From assembly GCA_021203365.1 (NCBI GenBank), contig JAJQBI010000078.1, positions 1-64,000 on the forward strand: 64,000 bases of DNA. The letters run 5' to 3'. The position numbers were made by a program, and so were the translations under genes. This document shows, in pieces, positions 49,722-58,955 of this stretch. This stretch comes from Clostridiales bacterium (GTDB taxonomy: Bacteria; Bacillota; Clostridia; Lachnospirales; Lachnospiraceae). Under the pieces are notes generated by a model. The model saw nothing but the letters and a program-made list of their open reading frames with translations, did not search any database and was not told the DNA's origin. Position 1 is the stretch's first letter. The number at the start of each line of letters is the position of its first letter.

Positions 49722-51468
49722 GGCCGTACACCTCCTCTCTGGAAAGCTGGGACAGACAGATTTCTCTGTAAACCTCACAGGTATCCAGAAGCTGCCGGTG
49801 TGTTCCCACGCCGGCCATATACCCGTTTTCCAGAACCACGATCCGATCCGCATTTTTTACTGTGGTGGCCCGCTGGGAAACCAGAAAGACCGTCATACCG
49901 GCGGTATTTTCCCGGATTGCTTTTCGAAGCGCCGCATCCGTGGCAAAATCCAGAGCCGAAGCGGAGTCGTCCAGGATCAGAATTTCCGGCTGCCGCACCA
50001 GAGCCCGGGCAATGGTCATTCGCTGCCGCTGACCGCCGCTTAGATTCCGGCCGTTCTGCTCAATCTTCATCTCCAGACCTTCGCCCTTCTTTTCCACAAT
50101 CTCCGCCGCCTGGGCTGTCTTCAGCGCCTGCCAGATCTCCTCGTCCGTGGCGTCCGCTTTCCCCCACTGCATATTTTCACGCAGAGATCCCTTAAACAGA
50201 ACCGCCTTCTGGGGCACAACCCCCGTACGTTCCCGGACATGGGAAATCTCCAGATTTTTTATAGGAACACCCTGACAGCGGATTTCACCCTCCGTCACGT
50301 CATAAAAACGAGGGACCAGGTTGACCAGCGTTGTCTTCCCGCTGCCGGTTCCCCCGATAATCCCGATGGTCTCCCCTTTATTCACGCTGAAGTGTATATC
50401 CTTCAAATCCGGCTCCCGGCTGGTTCCATAGGCGAAGGACACATGATCGAAATCCAGAAACGGCGCAGAGGCGGAATTCGCCTTTTTTTCTGGCATACCT
50501 TCTCCTTCCGGATGATTTGCAACCGAAGGCGCCATATCAAATACAGCATTCACCCTGGACAGACAGGCCAGAGCCTTTGAAATTACAATAATCAGATCCG
50601 CCAGCTTAATCAGCTCCGTCAGAATCTGAAGCATATAATTGACCAGCGCCACAACCTGCCCCTGGGTGAGATGCCCGGTATGGACCCGGTTTCCTCCCAC
50701 AAACAGCAGCGCGATCACGGCCGCGTTTACCACAATGTATGTCAGCGGGTTGAGAAGGGCAGAAATCTTTCCCACAAAAACCTGACAGGATACCAGCCGG
50801 TCGTTTTCTTCCTTAAAATCCGCGATCTCATATTTCTGCCGGTTAAATGCCCGCACCACACGGGTTCCCAGAAGATTTTCCCTTGTGGTCAGCATCACCC
50901 GATCCAGCTGCTTCTGCACCTTTTTATACAAAGGCATGGAATACAGCATAATAAAAAACACAATCACAGACAGAAGAGGAATGGTCACCACAAAGATCAT
51001 CGCCGCCTTTACATCCACCGTAAAAGCCATGATCATGGAACCAAACACAATAAAAGGCGAACGCATAAACAATCGCAGGAACATATTGATTCCGGTCTGC
51101 ACCTGATTAATGTCAGAGGTCATCCGGGTGATCAGCGTGGAGGTTCCCGCCGAATCGATGTTCGCGTACTCCAGGCTCATAATATGGGAAAAAAGATCGC
51201 TTCGCAGCCCGGTTCCCACATGAATAGCCACCCTGGCCGCGAAATACTGGGCGGTGATGGAGCACACCAGCCCGATCCCCGCCAGCAGAAACAAAAGTCC
51301 CGCCATTTTCAGAATATAGAAACTGTCCCCTCCGGCAATTCCCCGGTCGATCATGCTTGCCACCACCAGGGGCACAAACAGCTCAAAGCACGCCTCCAGG
51401 CACTTAAACAGCGGGGCAAGCACAGTCTTCAGTTTGTTGTCCTTCAGATAAAGCGCCAGTCGCTTCAT
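49714..51468 (-). CDS. ABC exporter (TM-ATPase half-transporter)
   Basis: GGTGSGKTTLVNLVPRFYDVTEG; LSGGQRQRMTIARALVRQPEILILDDSASALDFATD. Confidence 0.92.
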   Translation of the reverse strand: MKRLALYLKDNKLKTVLAPLFKCLEACFELFVPLVVASMIDRGIAGGDSFYILKMAGLLFLLAGIGLVCSITAQYFAARVAIHVGTGLRSDLFSHIMSLEYANIDSAGTSTLITRMTSDINQVQTGINMFLRLFMRSPFIVFGSMIMAFTVDVKAAMIFVVTIPLLSVIVFFIMLYSMPLYKKVQKQLDRVMLTTRENLLGTRVVRAFNRQKYEIADFKEENDRLVSCQVFVGKISALLNPLTYIVVNAAVIALLFVGGNRVHTGHLTQGQVVALVNYMLQILTELIKLADLIIVISKALACLSRVNAVFDMAPSVANHPEGEGMPEKKANSASAPFLDFDHVSFAYGTSREPDLKDIHFSVNKGETIGIIGGTGSGKTTLVNLVPRFYDVTEGEIRCQGVPIKNLEISHVRERTGVVPQKAVLFKGSLRENMQWGKADATDEEIWQALKTAQAAEIVEKKGEGLEMKIEQNGRNLSGGQRQRMTIARALVRQPEILILDDSASALDFATDAALRKAIRENTAGMTVFLVSQRATTVKNADRIVVLENGYMAGVGTHRQLLDTCEVYREICLSQLSREEVYGHA

Positions 51469-51529
51469 TTTTCTGCCTCCCCGGGCGCCCATATCTTTGT
51501 ATGGGACGCCCTGTGGTTATAAAAATTAA

Positions 51530-53062
51530 TTATTCGTCCGCGTCGTCCATGGTGGCATCGGCATCTGATGCGGTAGCCTCCGCCTCATCTACGATTACCG
51601 CGTTATCCAGCAGGAAATCCAGTGATTTTTCCTGCATAATGCTCAGGCGAATGATATCCTCACCGTAGACCTGTGCCAGTTCTTCCACTGTATCATAACC
51701 ATAATATTCTGCGTACTTCAGTCCATAGCTCTCATATTCTTCGTCTGAGATTTCCATCTCCTCGCTCTCAAAAATTGCCCGCAGAATTACTTCAGACAGA
51801 TAGCCCTCTTTCACGGAAGCCTCCGCCTGCTCCGTAAATTCCTCCTCTGTAATTCCGAAATATCCGGAGATAAAGTCCTCAAATTCCATGGAATAGTATG
51901 CCGCATACTCCTCATAATATGCCCGCATATAGGAAACTCCATAATCCAGAACCTCCGGCGGAAATTCGATTACCTCAGAATTCTCTTCCACCTGCGCAAG
52001 GAGCTCAGACTTCATCGTGGACTCATTGGAAGCTTCCTCAGCCTCCGCGAGAGCCACATACAGATAATCCCGATAGGATTCCACATCTGTATATTCCCCG
52101 TCCGTCAGAGTCTCTATGGTCTCGTCTGTCACCTCCTGCAGACGGGAAACCTCATTCACTGTTACAGTAAATACCACATCCTGTCCCGCCAGATCCTCAC
52201 TGCTGTAATCCTCCGGGAATGTCAGATCCAGGTCAACCGTATCTCCGATCTCCACACCGATCAGGCCATCCTCAAAGCCGTCAATAAAGGTTCCGGAGCC
52301 GATCTCCAGATCATAGCCCTCAGCCGTTCCTCCGTCAAAAGCTTCTCCGTCCAGCTTGCCTTCATAATCAATATTCGCAATATCGCCATCCTGCACAGTT
52401 CCCTCTGTGATCGTATCATAAAGCTCCGCGGACTCAATATAGGACAAAATGGTCTCCTCCACTTCCTCCTCCGTAATCTCCACCGCCGGTCTTGTCACGG
52501 TCAGACCTTTATACTGGCCAAGCTCCACATAAGCCAGCGCTGTATAATCCGGATATGTAAGGGATTCCGCGTCCGCATCAGAGGCAGTTGCATCTGCATC
52601 CGAAGCGGTTGCGTCCGCGTCAGAAGCGGTTGCGTCTGCATCTGAAACTGTCTCTTCTTCATCTGGGGCTATCTCTTCTTCATCTGAATCCATCTCTTCT
52701 TCGTCTGAAGCCGCTGCGTTGTCATCCGAAGCCATCTCTTCTTCATCTGAGACTTCTACATCTTCATCTGAAGCCGTCTCATCTTCGTCTGAGATTTCCG
52801 CTGCTTCATCTGAAACCTCTGCTTCATCATCTGAAGCCGTCTCATCTTCATCCGAAGACTCTGTATCCTCAGCGGCCTCTTCTTCTTCCGCTTCCGAAGT
52901 CTCCTCCTCTGTGGTTTCCTCTTCCTGAGAATCTGACTCCTCCGTGGCGGCAGTCTCCGTTGTCTCCTCTGCCCCACATCCCGCAAGCGCAGCGGAGGAT
53001 ACCGCCAGGCAAACCGTGCATGCCAGTACAGCCATCATGTTCTTTCTTTTCATTTTTTTCAT
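51530..53062 (-). CDS. Trigger-factor-like FKBP peptidyl-prolyl isomerase lipoprotein with long acidic low-complexity region
   Basis: Lipobox ALAGC; FKBP core VQDGDIANIDYEGKLDGEAFDGGTAEGYDLEIGSGTFIDGFEDGLIGVEIGDTVDLDLTFPEDY; trigger-factor-like C-terminal helices. Confidence 0.88.
   Translation of the reverse strand: MKKMKRKNMMAVLACTVCLAVSSAALAGCGAEETTETAATEESDSQEEETTEEETSEAEEEEAAEDTESSDEDETASDDEAEVSDEAAEISDEDETASDEDVEVSDEEEMASDDNAAASDEEEMDSDEEEIAPDEEETVSDADATASDADATASDADATASDADAESLTYPDYTALAYVELGQYKGLTVTRPAVEITEEEVEETILSYIESAELYDTITEGTVQDGDIANIDYEGKLDGEAFDGGTAEGYDLEIGSGTFIDGFEDGLIGVEIGDTVDLDLTFPEDYSSEDLAGQDVVFTVTVNEVSRLQEVTDETIETLTDGEYTDVESYRDYLYVALAEAEEASNESTMKSELLAQVEENSEVIEFPPEVLDYGVSYMRAYYEEYAAYYSMEFEDFISGYFGITEEEFTEQAEASVKEGYLSEVILRAIFESEEMEISDEEYESYGLKYAEYYGYDTVEELAQVYGEDIIRLSIMQEKSLDFLLDNAVIVDEAEATASDADATMDDADE
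52569..52651. repeat. ~21 bp tandem repeat (about 4 units) encoding ASDADAT
   Basis: Degenerate units starting gcgtccgcatcagaggcagtt inside the FKBP gene. Confidence 0.85.
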
Positions 53063-53299
53063 CCTCTCTGTTTCATTTCACATTCATTTTCTGCTGGATT
53101 ATAAAGTTCTCTGTAGTTTCTGTTCACAGTAACTTGCTATGACAGTATAACACAGATGCCCCTCATTCATCAATCTTAATAATTTGCCGGATCCTTCCAC
53201 AAAAAATCTGAATTCCCTTATTTTAAAAAGCCAGGCAGCCGGCATCCCACCGTCTGTCTGGCATTTTTCATTTTCTGTATTTCTGTTTTCCAGGTATCT

Positions 53300-54406
53300 T
53301 TACTCCGCCTTAAAAGCGTCGATATAAGCCTGCGCGTCGTCCTCACCCATGCCGTTGGCAACAAGCTGATCCACATACCAGCCCTCCGCGTCGGAGCAGG
53401 CTTCCTTAAAGGAATCGGAATCAATCTCATCCAGTGTGGTCACTTCCATCACACCGGACTCCGTCCACTCAGCCACAAGCTCTTCCACATTTTCCCGGTT
53501 GATGGCAATCTGATAGGCCACTGCCTTTGCAGCGTTCTCATCGATTACGGCCTTCTGCTCATCGGTAAACTGATCATAAGCGTTCTGATTGATGCAGAAG
53601 AACAGGCAGTCATAATAAGCATTCCACAGAGAAATATAATCCTGGACATCCTGTACGGAATTGGAATCAATGGCCGTCTCCGGATTTTCCTGACCATCTA
53701 CCGTTCCCTGCTGCAGAGCCGTATAGGTCTCAGACCAGTTCATAACCGTCGCGTCGCATCCCCACTCACTGTAAACCTCTGCGCAGAGGTCATTGGAGCA
53801 TATGCGCATTTTAATATCCGCCAGATCTGAAACACTGGTGATGGGCTTTGTGGAATTGGTAATCTGACGGAATCCGTTTTCACCGATTCCCTCACATACC
53901 AGACCATATTCCGCCAGAACCTCTTTCAGAGACTCTCCGCCTTCTCCGGCCATGGCCGCGTCTACATCGTCATAATCCTCAAAAAGATAGGGCAGTGATA
54001 CAACGTTAAAACGGGTATCAAAATTTGCGTAAATCAGGTTGGAATGCATGGATACCTGAATCGTCGCACCATCCATCAAAGCCTGAATTCCGTCGGTCTG
54101 TGACCCGTTGGTCAGCTGATCCGCGCCATACACGTTTACGCTCACGGCACCGTCTGTAGATTCCTGCATCAGAGCATTGAAATAATAGCCCGCCTGTGCC
54201 CATGTAGAGGTATCTCCTGTAGAACAGGTGTAGTTCCACACAGTTTCCGGCCACTCATCCGTACCCTCATAGACAGCCGCCTCCTCAGAAGCCACATACT
54301 CATCCGACGCCTCATAGTCCGCGTAATCCGCTGCGTAAACCAGGGTGCTGGGCGCCGCCAGAGCAGCTGCAAGGCATACGGCAAAAACTTTCTTCCAGTT
54401 CTTCAT
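53300..54406 (-). CDS. TRAP transporter substrate-binding protein (DctP family)
   Basis: Signal peptide; LPYLFEDYDDVDAAM; GFRQITNSTKPITSVSDLADIKMRICSND; ALQQGTVDGQENP. Confidence 0.93.
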   Translation of the reverse strand: MKNWKKVFAVCLAAALAAPSTLVYAADYADYEASDEYVASEEAAVYEGTDEWPETVWNYTCSTGDTSTWAQAGYYFNALMQESTDGAVSVNVYGADQLTNGSQTDGIQALMDGATIQVSMHSNLIYANFDTRFNVVSLPYLFEDYDDVDAAMAGEGGESLKEVLAEYGLVCEGIGENGFRQITNSTKPITSVSDLADIKMRICSNDLCAEVYSEWGCDATVMNWSETYTALQQGTVDGQENPETAIDSNSVQDVQDYISLWNAYYDCLFFCINQNAYDQFTDEQKAVIDENAAKAVAYQIAINRENVEELVAEWTESGVMEVTTLDEIDSDSFKEACSDAEGWYVDQLVANGMGEDDAQAYIDAFKAE

Positions 54407-54540
54407 GTTTCTTTCCTCCTGTGATTTGAATAAAATGATGATGTTTTGGTCAAAGGTATCTGACCCCTATGATACATGGATTTCCTCATAGAGCACCCTG
54501 CGGATGTCCGCACTTCGTGCTTACGAAATCCTGGCAGCTC

Positions 54541-55878
54541 CTATATCAGCAGCAGACTGATCTGCGGGATATAGGTGAGAAGCAGCAAAACGATAAGGCA
54601 GGCGACAATCATGGGAATCACCGCCTTTGAGATCATCGGCAGTGTCACACGATAGTACTCGTCCTTTCCGGTTGACAGTGACGCGGCCGCGTTTTTAATC
54701 CGCAGGCCCATGGCCACAAACAGGTTCACGCCCACCGGCGGTGTCACCTGACCAATGGCAAGGTTCACAGTGATCATAATACCAAACGCCACCGGGTCAT
54801 ATCCCAGCGCCTTTGCCACCGGCAGCATGACCGGTACAAAAATATACATCGCAGAGTTGGCGTCGATAAAGCATCCGGCAATCAGCAGAATGATATTAAC
54901 AATAATCAGGAAAATCACCCGGTTCGCGGACACATTTGTGAGCAGTGTCTGTGCGGCCTGGGAAATGCCAAACAGGGTGCAGCAGTAGGAGAACAGAGAG
55001 GCCGAAGCCACAATCAGCATAATACTGCCGCTTGTTTTCGCGGAATCCACAAAAATTTCGATCAGATCCCTAAGCTTAATCTGTCTGTAAATAAATATTC
55101 CCACAATCAGCCCATAAACCACCGCAACCGCGGCAGCTTCCGTCGGGGTAAAAATTCCGCCGTAAATTCCGCCAAGAATAATCACTGGCATCAACAGACC
55201 CCAGAAAGCATCCTTAAAGCTGTTCCATCGTTCCTTCCAGCTTCTCTTTTCATGGGGAGGCTGAATGTTTTTGCGCCTGGCTTCCAGCATAACAACAATC
55301 GCCAGTGCAACACCCATCATAATTCCAGGAATAATACCGGCCATAAACAGATCGCCAACACTCTCTCCGGAAATGGAAGCATACACTACAAAAGCAATGG
55401 ACGGCGGAATGACAATCGCAATCGAACTGGATGTGGCCATCAGAGCCTCCGCAAAGGACACGCTGAACCCGGACTCAATCATGGCCGGAATCAGCACCGC
55501 GCCAAGAGCCGCCACCGTCGCCGGACCGGATCCGGAAATCGCGCCGAAGAAACAGGCAACAATTACGCATACAATCGCCATGCCGCCTTTTCTGTGACCG
55601 ATGCAGTCGTCAATAAACTTTACCAGATGATTGGAAATACCCGCCTTCGCCATAATGTTCCCGGAAAGAACAAAAAACGGAATCGCCAGCAGAAGGAATT
55701 TGGAAATGCCCGTATAGGTATTTGTGGCGATAATGCTCAGATTCAGATTGGCAAAAGCAACTGAGGTATTAGAGGCATACAGGATCGTGAGCACAGAACT
55801 TAAACCCAGGCAGATACCAATGGGCACACCGATAAACAGCAGGATGAAAAATGAAATAAATAAAATTGCTGTAATCAT
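54541..55878 (-). CDS. TRAP transporter large permease (DctM family)
   Basis: LLLAIPFFVLSGNIMAKAGIS; GAISGSGPATVAALGAVLIPAM; QVTPPVGVNLFVA. Confidence 0.94.
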   Translation of the reverse strand: MITAILFISFFILLFIGVPIGICLGLSSVLTILYASNTSVAFANLNLSIIATNTYTGISKFLLLAIPFFVLSGNIMAKAGISNHLVKFIDDCIGHRKGGMAIVCVIVACFFGAISGSGPATVAALGAVLIPAMIESGFSVSFAEALMATSSSIAIVIPPSIAFVVYASISGESVGDLFMAGIIPGIMMGVALAIVVMLEARRKNIQPPHEKRSWKERWNSFKDAFWGLLMPVIILGGIYGGIFTPTEAAAVAVVYGLIVGIFIYRQIKLRDLIEIFVDSAKTSGSIMLIVASASLFSYCCTLFGISQAAQTLLTNVSANRVIFLIIVNIILLIAGCFIDANSAMYIFVPVMLPVAKALGYDPVAFGIMITVNLAIGQVTPPVGVNLFVAMGLRIKNAAASLSTGKDEYYRVTLPMISKAVIPMIVACLIVLLLLTYIPQISLLLI

Positions 55879-56372
55879 TCGTTGTTTTCCTCCTTTTTCA
55901 GATCCTGACTGCAGTAAACAATACCGTTCTCAACAAAATGCAGTGCCAGAGAAATACCGCCGATCAGCACAAATGACCAGAAAATGACCTTCGGAATGTG
56001 GAGAATCGGACTCAGCGTCTGATCCACCTTCATTCTCCCCCAACCCTGATAAGCGAGAATCAGAGAATAGATCACACAGGCAAGGTTGGAAAGAACGTTC
56101 AGAACCTTTTTCCCTCTCGGCCCAACCAGATCCGGAACCAGAGAAAGGCTTGTCAGTCCCCCCGGCCTGCGGGCGGCAACCCCGGCGGCAAGAAGAGAGA
56201 GCAATACAAACACCGCAATGACAATCTCCTCCGTAAATCCCCAGGAATGCTGAAAAATCTTCCTGGCAACCACATTTCCAAACGTCAGAGCCAGGATCAG
56301 AACAAAAGACAGAACAAGAACAACGTCTTCAATCACAGCCACAATGTTCATAATTTTCCGGTAAATCTTCAT
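55875..56372 (-). CDS. TRAP transporter small permease (DctQ family)
   Basis: Four TM segments, FTEEIVIAVFVLLSLLAAGVAARRPGGLTSL; ATGA overlap with DctM. Confidence 0.9.
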   Translation of the reverse strand: MKIYRKIMNIVAVIEDVVLVLSFVLILALTFGNVVARKIFQHSWGFTEEIVIAVFVLLSLLAAGVAARRPGGLTSLSLVPDLVGPRGKKVLNVLSNLACVIYSLILAYQGWGRMKVDQTLSPILHIPKVIFWSFVLIGGISLALHFVENGIVYCSQDLKKEENNE

Positions 56373-56449
56373 AATATATGTCCTCCTTTATAAAGCACGC
56401 CGCCGGATTTCGGGAGGCACAAAACACTGCCATTCGCGGGAAAAAAGAC

Positions 56450-56737
56450 AATAAAAAAGCCTGTTCCTCCTCACAGGGACGAACAGACAATCCGCGGTAC
56501 CACCCTTATTTCGCACAACCATGCAACACTCCAGGTTCCGGTAACGTGGAACCGCTCCGTCAGACACTACTTTCCCAGTTTCAGGCTGTCGCATCCGCTT
56601 CTCCGGGGTGATTTTCCATAAAGCAACGCACTGCCTCGCATCATCCGGCAGCTCTCTGAAGCGTTTCCTCCTTATGTACTCTTCCCATCAACAAAATTTT
56701 ATCTATCAGCAGGTCTCCCCGCACCTTTTTACAGGCA
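56450..56737 (-). ncRNA. T-box leader, probable isoleucine (AUC) specifier, upstream of the TRAP operon
   Basis: Minus strand AAGGGTGGTACCGCGG T-box; Stem I AGTA..CAGAGAGCTGCCGGATGATGCGAGGCAG..GGAAAATCACCCCGG; terminator CTGTTCgTCC..GGAgGAACAG-TTTTTT. Confidence 0.92.
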
Positions 56738-56743
56738 TTTTTT

Positions 56744-56772
56744 ATTATAAGCATGAAAAAATAATTCGTCAA
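56744..56772 (-). promoter_or_regulatory. Sigma-A-like promoter for T-box/TRAP operon
   Basis: Minus strand TTGACG (56772-56767), 17 nt spacer, TATAAT (56749-56744). Confidence 0.8.
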
Positions 56773-56829
56773 GTTTTTTTGGGAAAATCGGAAAATATTT
56801 ATGCACTTTTATACATGGAAAAACAGAAA

Positions 56830-57441
56830 TCACATAAATATGATCTTAAGCGCACAGTAAACCAGCAGCAGCGCCATGATCCAGTTCACAATTTTATAAT
56901 ACCGGTTGTAAAGAGGACAGATCAGACTTCCCGCCGCCGCCCAGATCAGATTTCCACAGCCACAGCAGGCAGTCATGGTCACAGCAAACAGAACCACGAT
57001 TCCCACACCCTGTCCGTAAGGCAGAAAGTAGCCTGGATAAGACGCCAGTCCCAGCATTATAACCTTTACATTCAGAAACTGAAGGAAAAAACCATGCCAG
57101 AAGGTAAGGGGATGCTCATCCTCCGGATCCGTTACCTTTACCGGGCTGCGCCTGCAGGTTTTAAAAGCCAGATAAAGAATATAAGCCGCTCCCACATATT
57201 TAAAAACCGGGGCGATGGCCGGGATCAGAGTCCCCAGTACGCTGCAGAACCCTCCTGCCAGCAGCATAACCGCCACCAGACCGCTCCAGATTCCAAGCAG
57301 CAGCCGGACGCACCGGCGAAACCCGAGCTGCCCGGCCGATGCCAGCAGCAGAACGTTATTGGGTCCCGGCAAAACCGTCGCAGCACACGCGTACGCCACA
57401 AAAGACAAATAAACATCCATCGTCATAAACAGATCCTCCAT
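56830..57441 (-). CDS. LysE/RhtB-family amino-acid exporter
   Basis: ATVLPGPNNVLLLASAGQLGFRRCVRLLLGIWSGLV; KYVGAAYILYLAFKTCR. Confidence 0.9.
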   Translation of the reverse strand: MEDLFMTMDVYLSFVAYACAATVLPGPNNVLLLASAGQLGFRRCVRLLLGIWSGLVAVMLLAGGFCSVLGTLIPAIAPVFKYVGAAYILYLAFKTCRRSPVKVTDPEDEHPLTFWHGFFLQFLNVKVIMLGLASYPGYFLPYGQGVGIVVLFAVTMTACCGCGNLIWAAAGSLICPLYNRYYKIVNWIMALLLVYCALKIIFM

Positions 57442-57771
57442 TTATTAAACCCGACTCATTAAATACCTGACTCTATTATTTATAACACAGACAATCCCCC
57501 GAATGCAATCCCCTGCAGAAACCCGGACTTTTTCAAAAAAGGCAGCTTTCCTCATCCTTTTTCCCGGTACTTCCCTCCATCCGCTTGTCAATTTCCAAAT
57601 ATGTGTGATAATATAATACCAGAAACAGGCCATCTCCCGACACAGAAAGGATATATTTATGTCATTGCCAAACGATACATCCTACATCGCCGAGGATTAC
57701 TGGAAAAAAGCACCATTTTCATCCCTGCCGGACGAGAATAAATCAAATATCTTCAAAAGGAGGACCTTATC

Positions 57772-58287
57772 ATGGATTTTCTTACACTTGCAAAAGCACG
57801 CTACTCTGTCCGCGATTATGAAGACCGGGCCATCGAAGAAGAAAAACTGCAGAAAATACTGGAGGCCGGCCTGCTGGCCCCAACCGCAAAAAACAGCCAG
57901 GCACATCGGGTTTACGTCCTGAAAAGCCCGGAGGCCCTGGAAAAGATCCGCACGCTCACCCGCTGCGCCTTCAATGCCCCTGTAGTGCTTCTCTTCACCT
58001 ATAACAAAGAAGAAGAATACAGAAACAAAATAGAACCTGATTACACCTCCGGCCAGCAGGACGCCAGCATAGTTGCCGCCCATATGATGCTGGAAGCCGC
58101 AGAGCTGGGACTCGGATCCTGCTGGGTCAACGTATTTCCCCCCAGCGACACGATGAAGGCCTTTGATCTCCCGGAAAACGAACGCCCCGTACTTCTTATG
58201 CCCATGGGCTATGCCTCCCCGGACAGCGTTCCCTCCGAACGCCACACCCAGTCCCGCGAGGCGAAAGAGCTGATTCGCTTCTTATAA
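57772..58287 (+). CDS. Nitroreductase-family protein
   Basis: LAKARYSVRDYEDRAIEEEKLQKILEAGLLAPTAKNSQAHRVYV; LGSCWVNVFPP. Confidence 0.92.
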   Translation: MDFLTLAKARYSVRDYEDRAIEEEKLQKILEAGLLAPTAKNSQAHRVYVLKSPEALEKIRTLTRCAFNAPVVLLFTYNKEEEYRNKIEPDYTSGQQDASIVAAHMMLEAAELGLGSCWVNVFPPSDTMKAFDLPENERPVLLMPMGYASPDSVPSERHTQSREAKELIRFL

Positions 58288-58301
58288 TGGAGGAAAAGGA
58301 A

Positions 58302-58955
58302 ATGGGTTATAAACTGGCTATTTTTGACCTGGACGGGACAATTCTGGACACACTGGATGACCTGGCAGACAGCCTGAACTGTGCACTGCAGTGTTCTGCC
58401 CTGCCGGAGCGCACCCGGGACGAGGTGCGCCGGTTCGTAGGCAATGGAATCCGGAAGCTGATCGAAAGAGCCGTCCCGCCGGACACCGCTCCGGATGTGG
58501 TCGAAAAAGTATTTGCGGATTTTACTGAGCATTACCGTCTTCACTGCTCCGATAAGACAAAATCCTACGACGGAATTCCGGAGACATTATCCGCTCTGCG
58601 AAAGGCAGGGATCAAAACAGCGGTGGTTTCCAACAAAGCAGACTACGCCGTACAGATCCTGTGTGAACAGTATTTTCACGGAATGTTTGACATCGCCGTC
58701 GGAGAAAAAACCGGCGTACGCAAAAAGCCCATGCCAGACTCTGTGAGCACCGTGCTGGAACAGCTGCAGATCCGCCGGGCAGATGCGATATACATCGGCG
58801 ATTCGGAGGTGGATATCCAGACCGCGAAAAACGCGGACATGGACTGCCTCCTGGTAAGCTGGGGCTTCCGCGGGGAGGAGTTTCTTCACCAGAACGGAGC
58901 CCGGAAAATCCTGCATACTCCGGCGGAAATCTTCCCAAACATGATCATACCTTAA
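58302..58955 (+). CDS. HAD-family hydrolase (phosphoglycolate phosphatase-like)
   Basis: LAIFDLDGTILDTLDDLADSLN; VVSNKADYAVQIL; YIGDSEVDIQTAKNADMDCLLVSWGFR. Confidence 0.92.
   Translation: MGYKLAIFDLDGTILDTLDDLADSLNCALQCSALPERTRDEVRRFVGNGIRKLIERAVPPDTAPDVVEKVFADFTEHYRLHCSDKTKSYDGIPETLSALRKAGIKTAVVSNKADYAVQILCEQYFHGMFDIAVGEKTGVRKKPMPDSVSTVLEQLQIRRADAIYIGDSEVDIQTAKNADMDCLLVSWGFRGEEFLHQNGARKILHTPAEIFPNMIIP

Noticed and set aside
48027-50195. 722-aa ORF on the + strand across the ABC exporter genes
   Set aside because: Fully antisense to two well-supported ABC transporter genes; composition (His/Pro/Arg/Gln-rich) is typical of a codon-bias shadow ORF.
52756-52986. 76-aa minus-strand ORF (RRLQMKM repeats) within the FKBP gene
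   Set aside because: Alternate-frame reading of the acidic repeat region; artefact.
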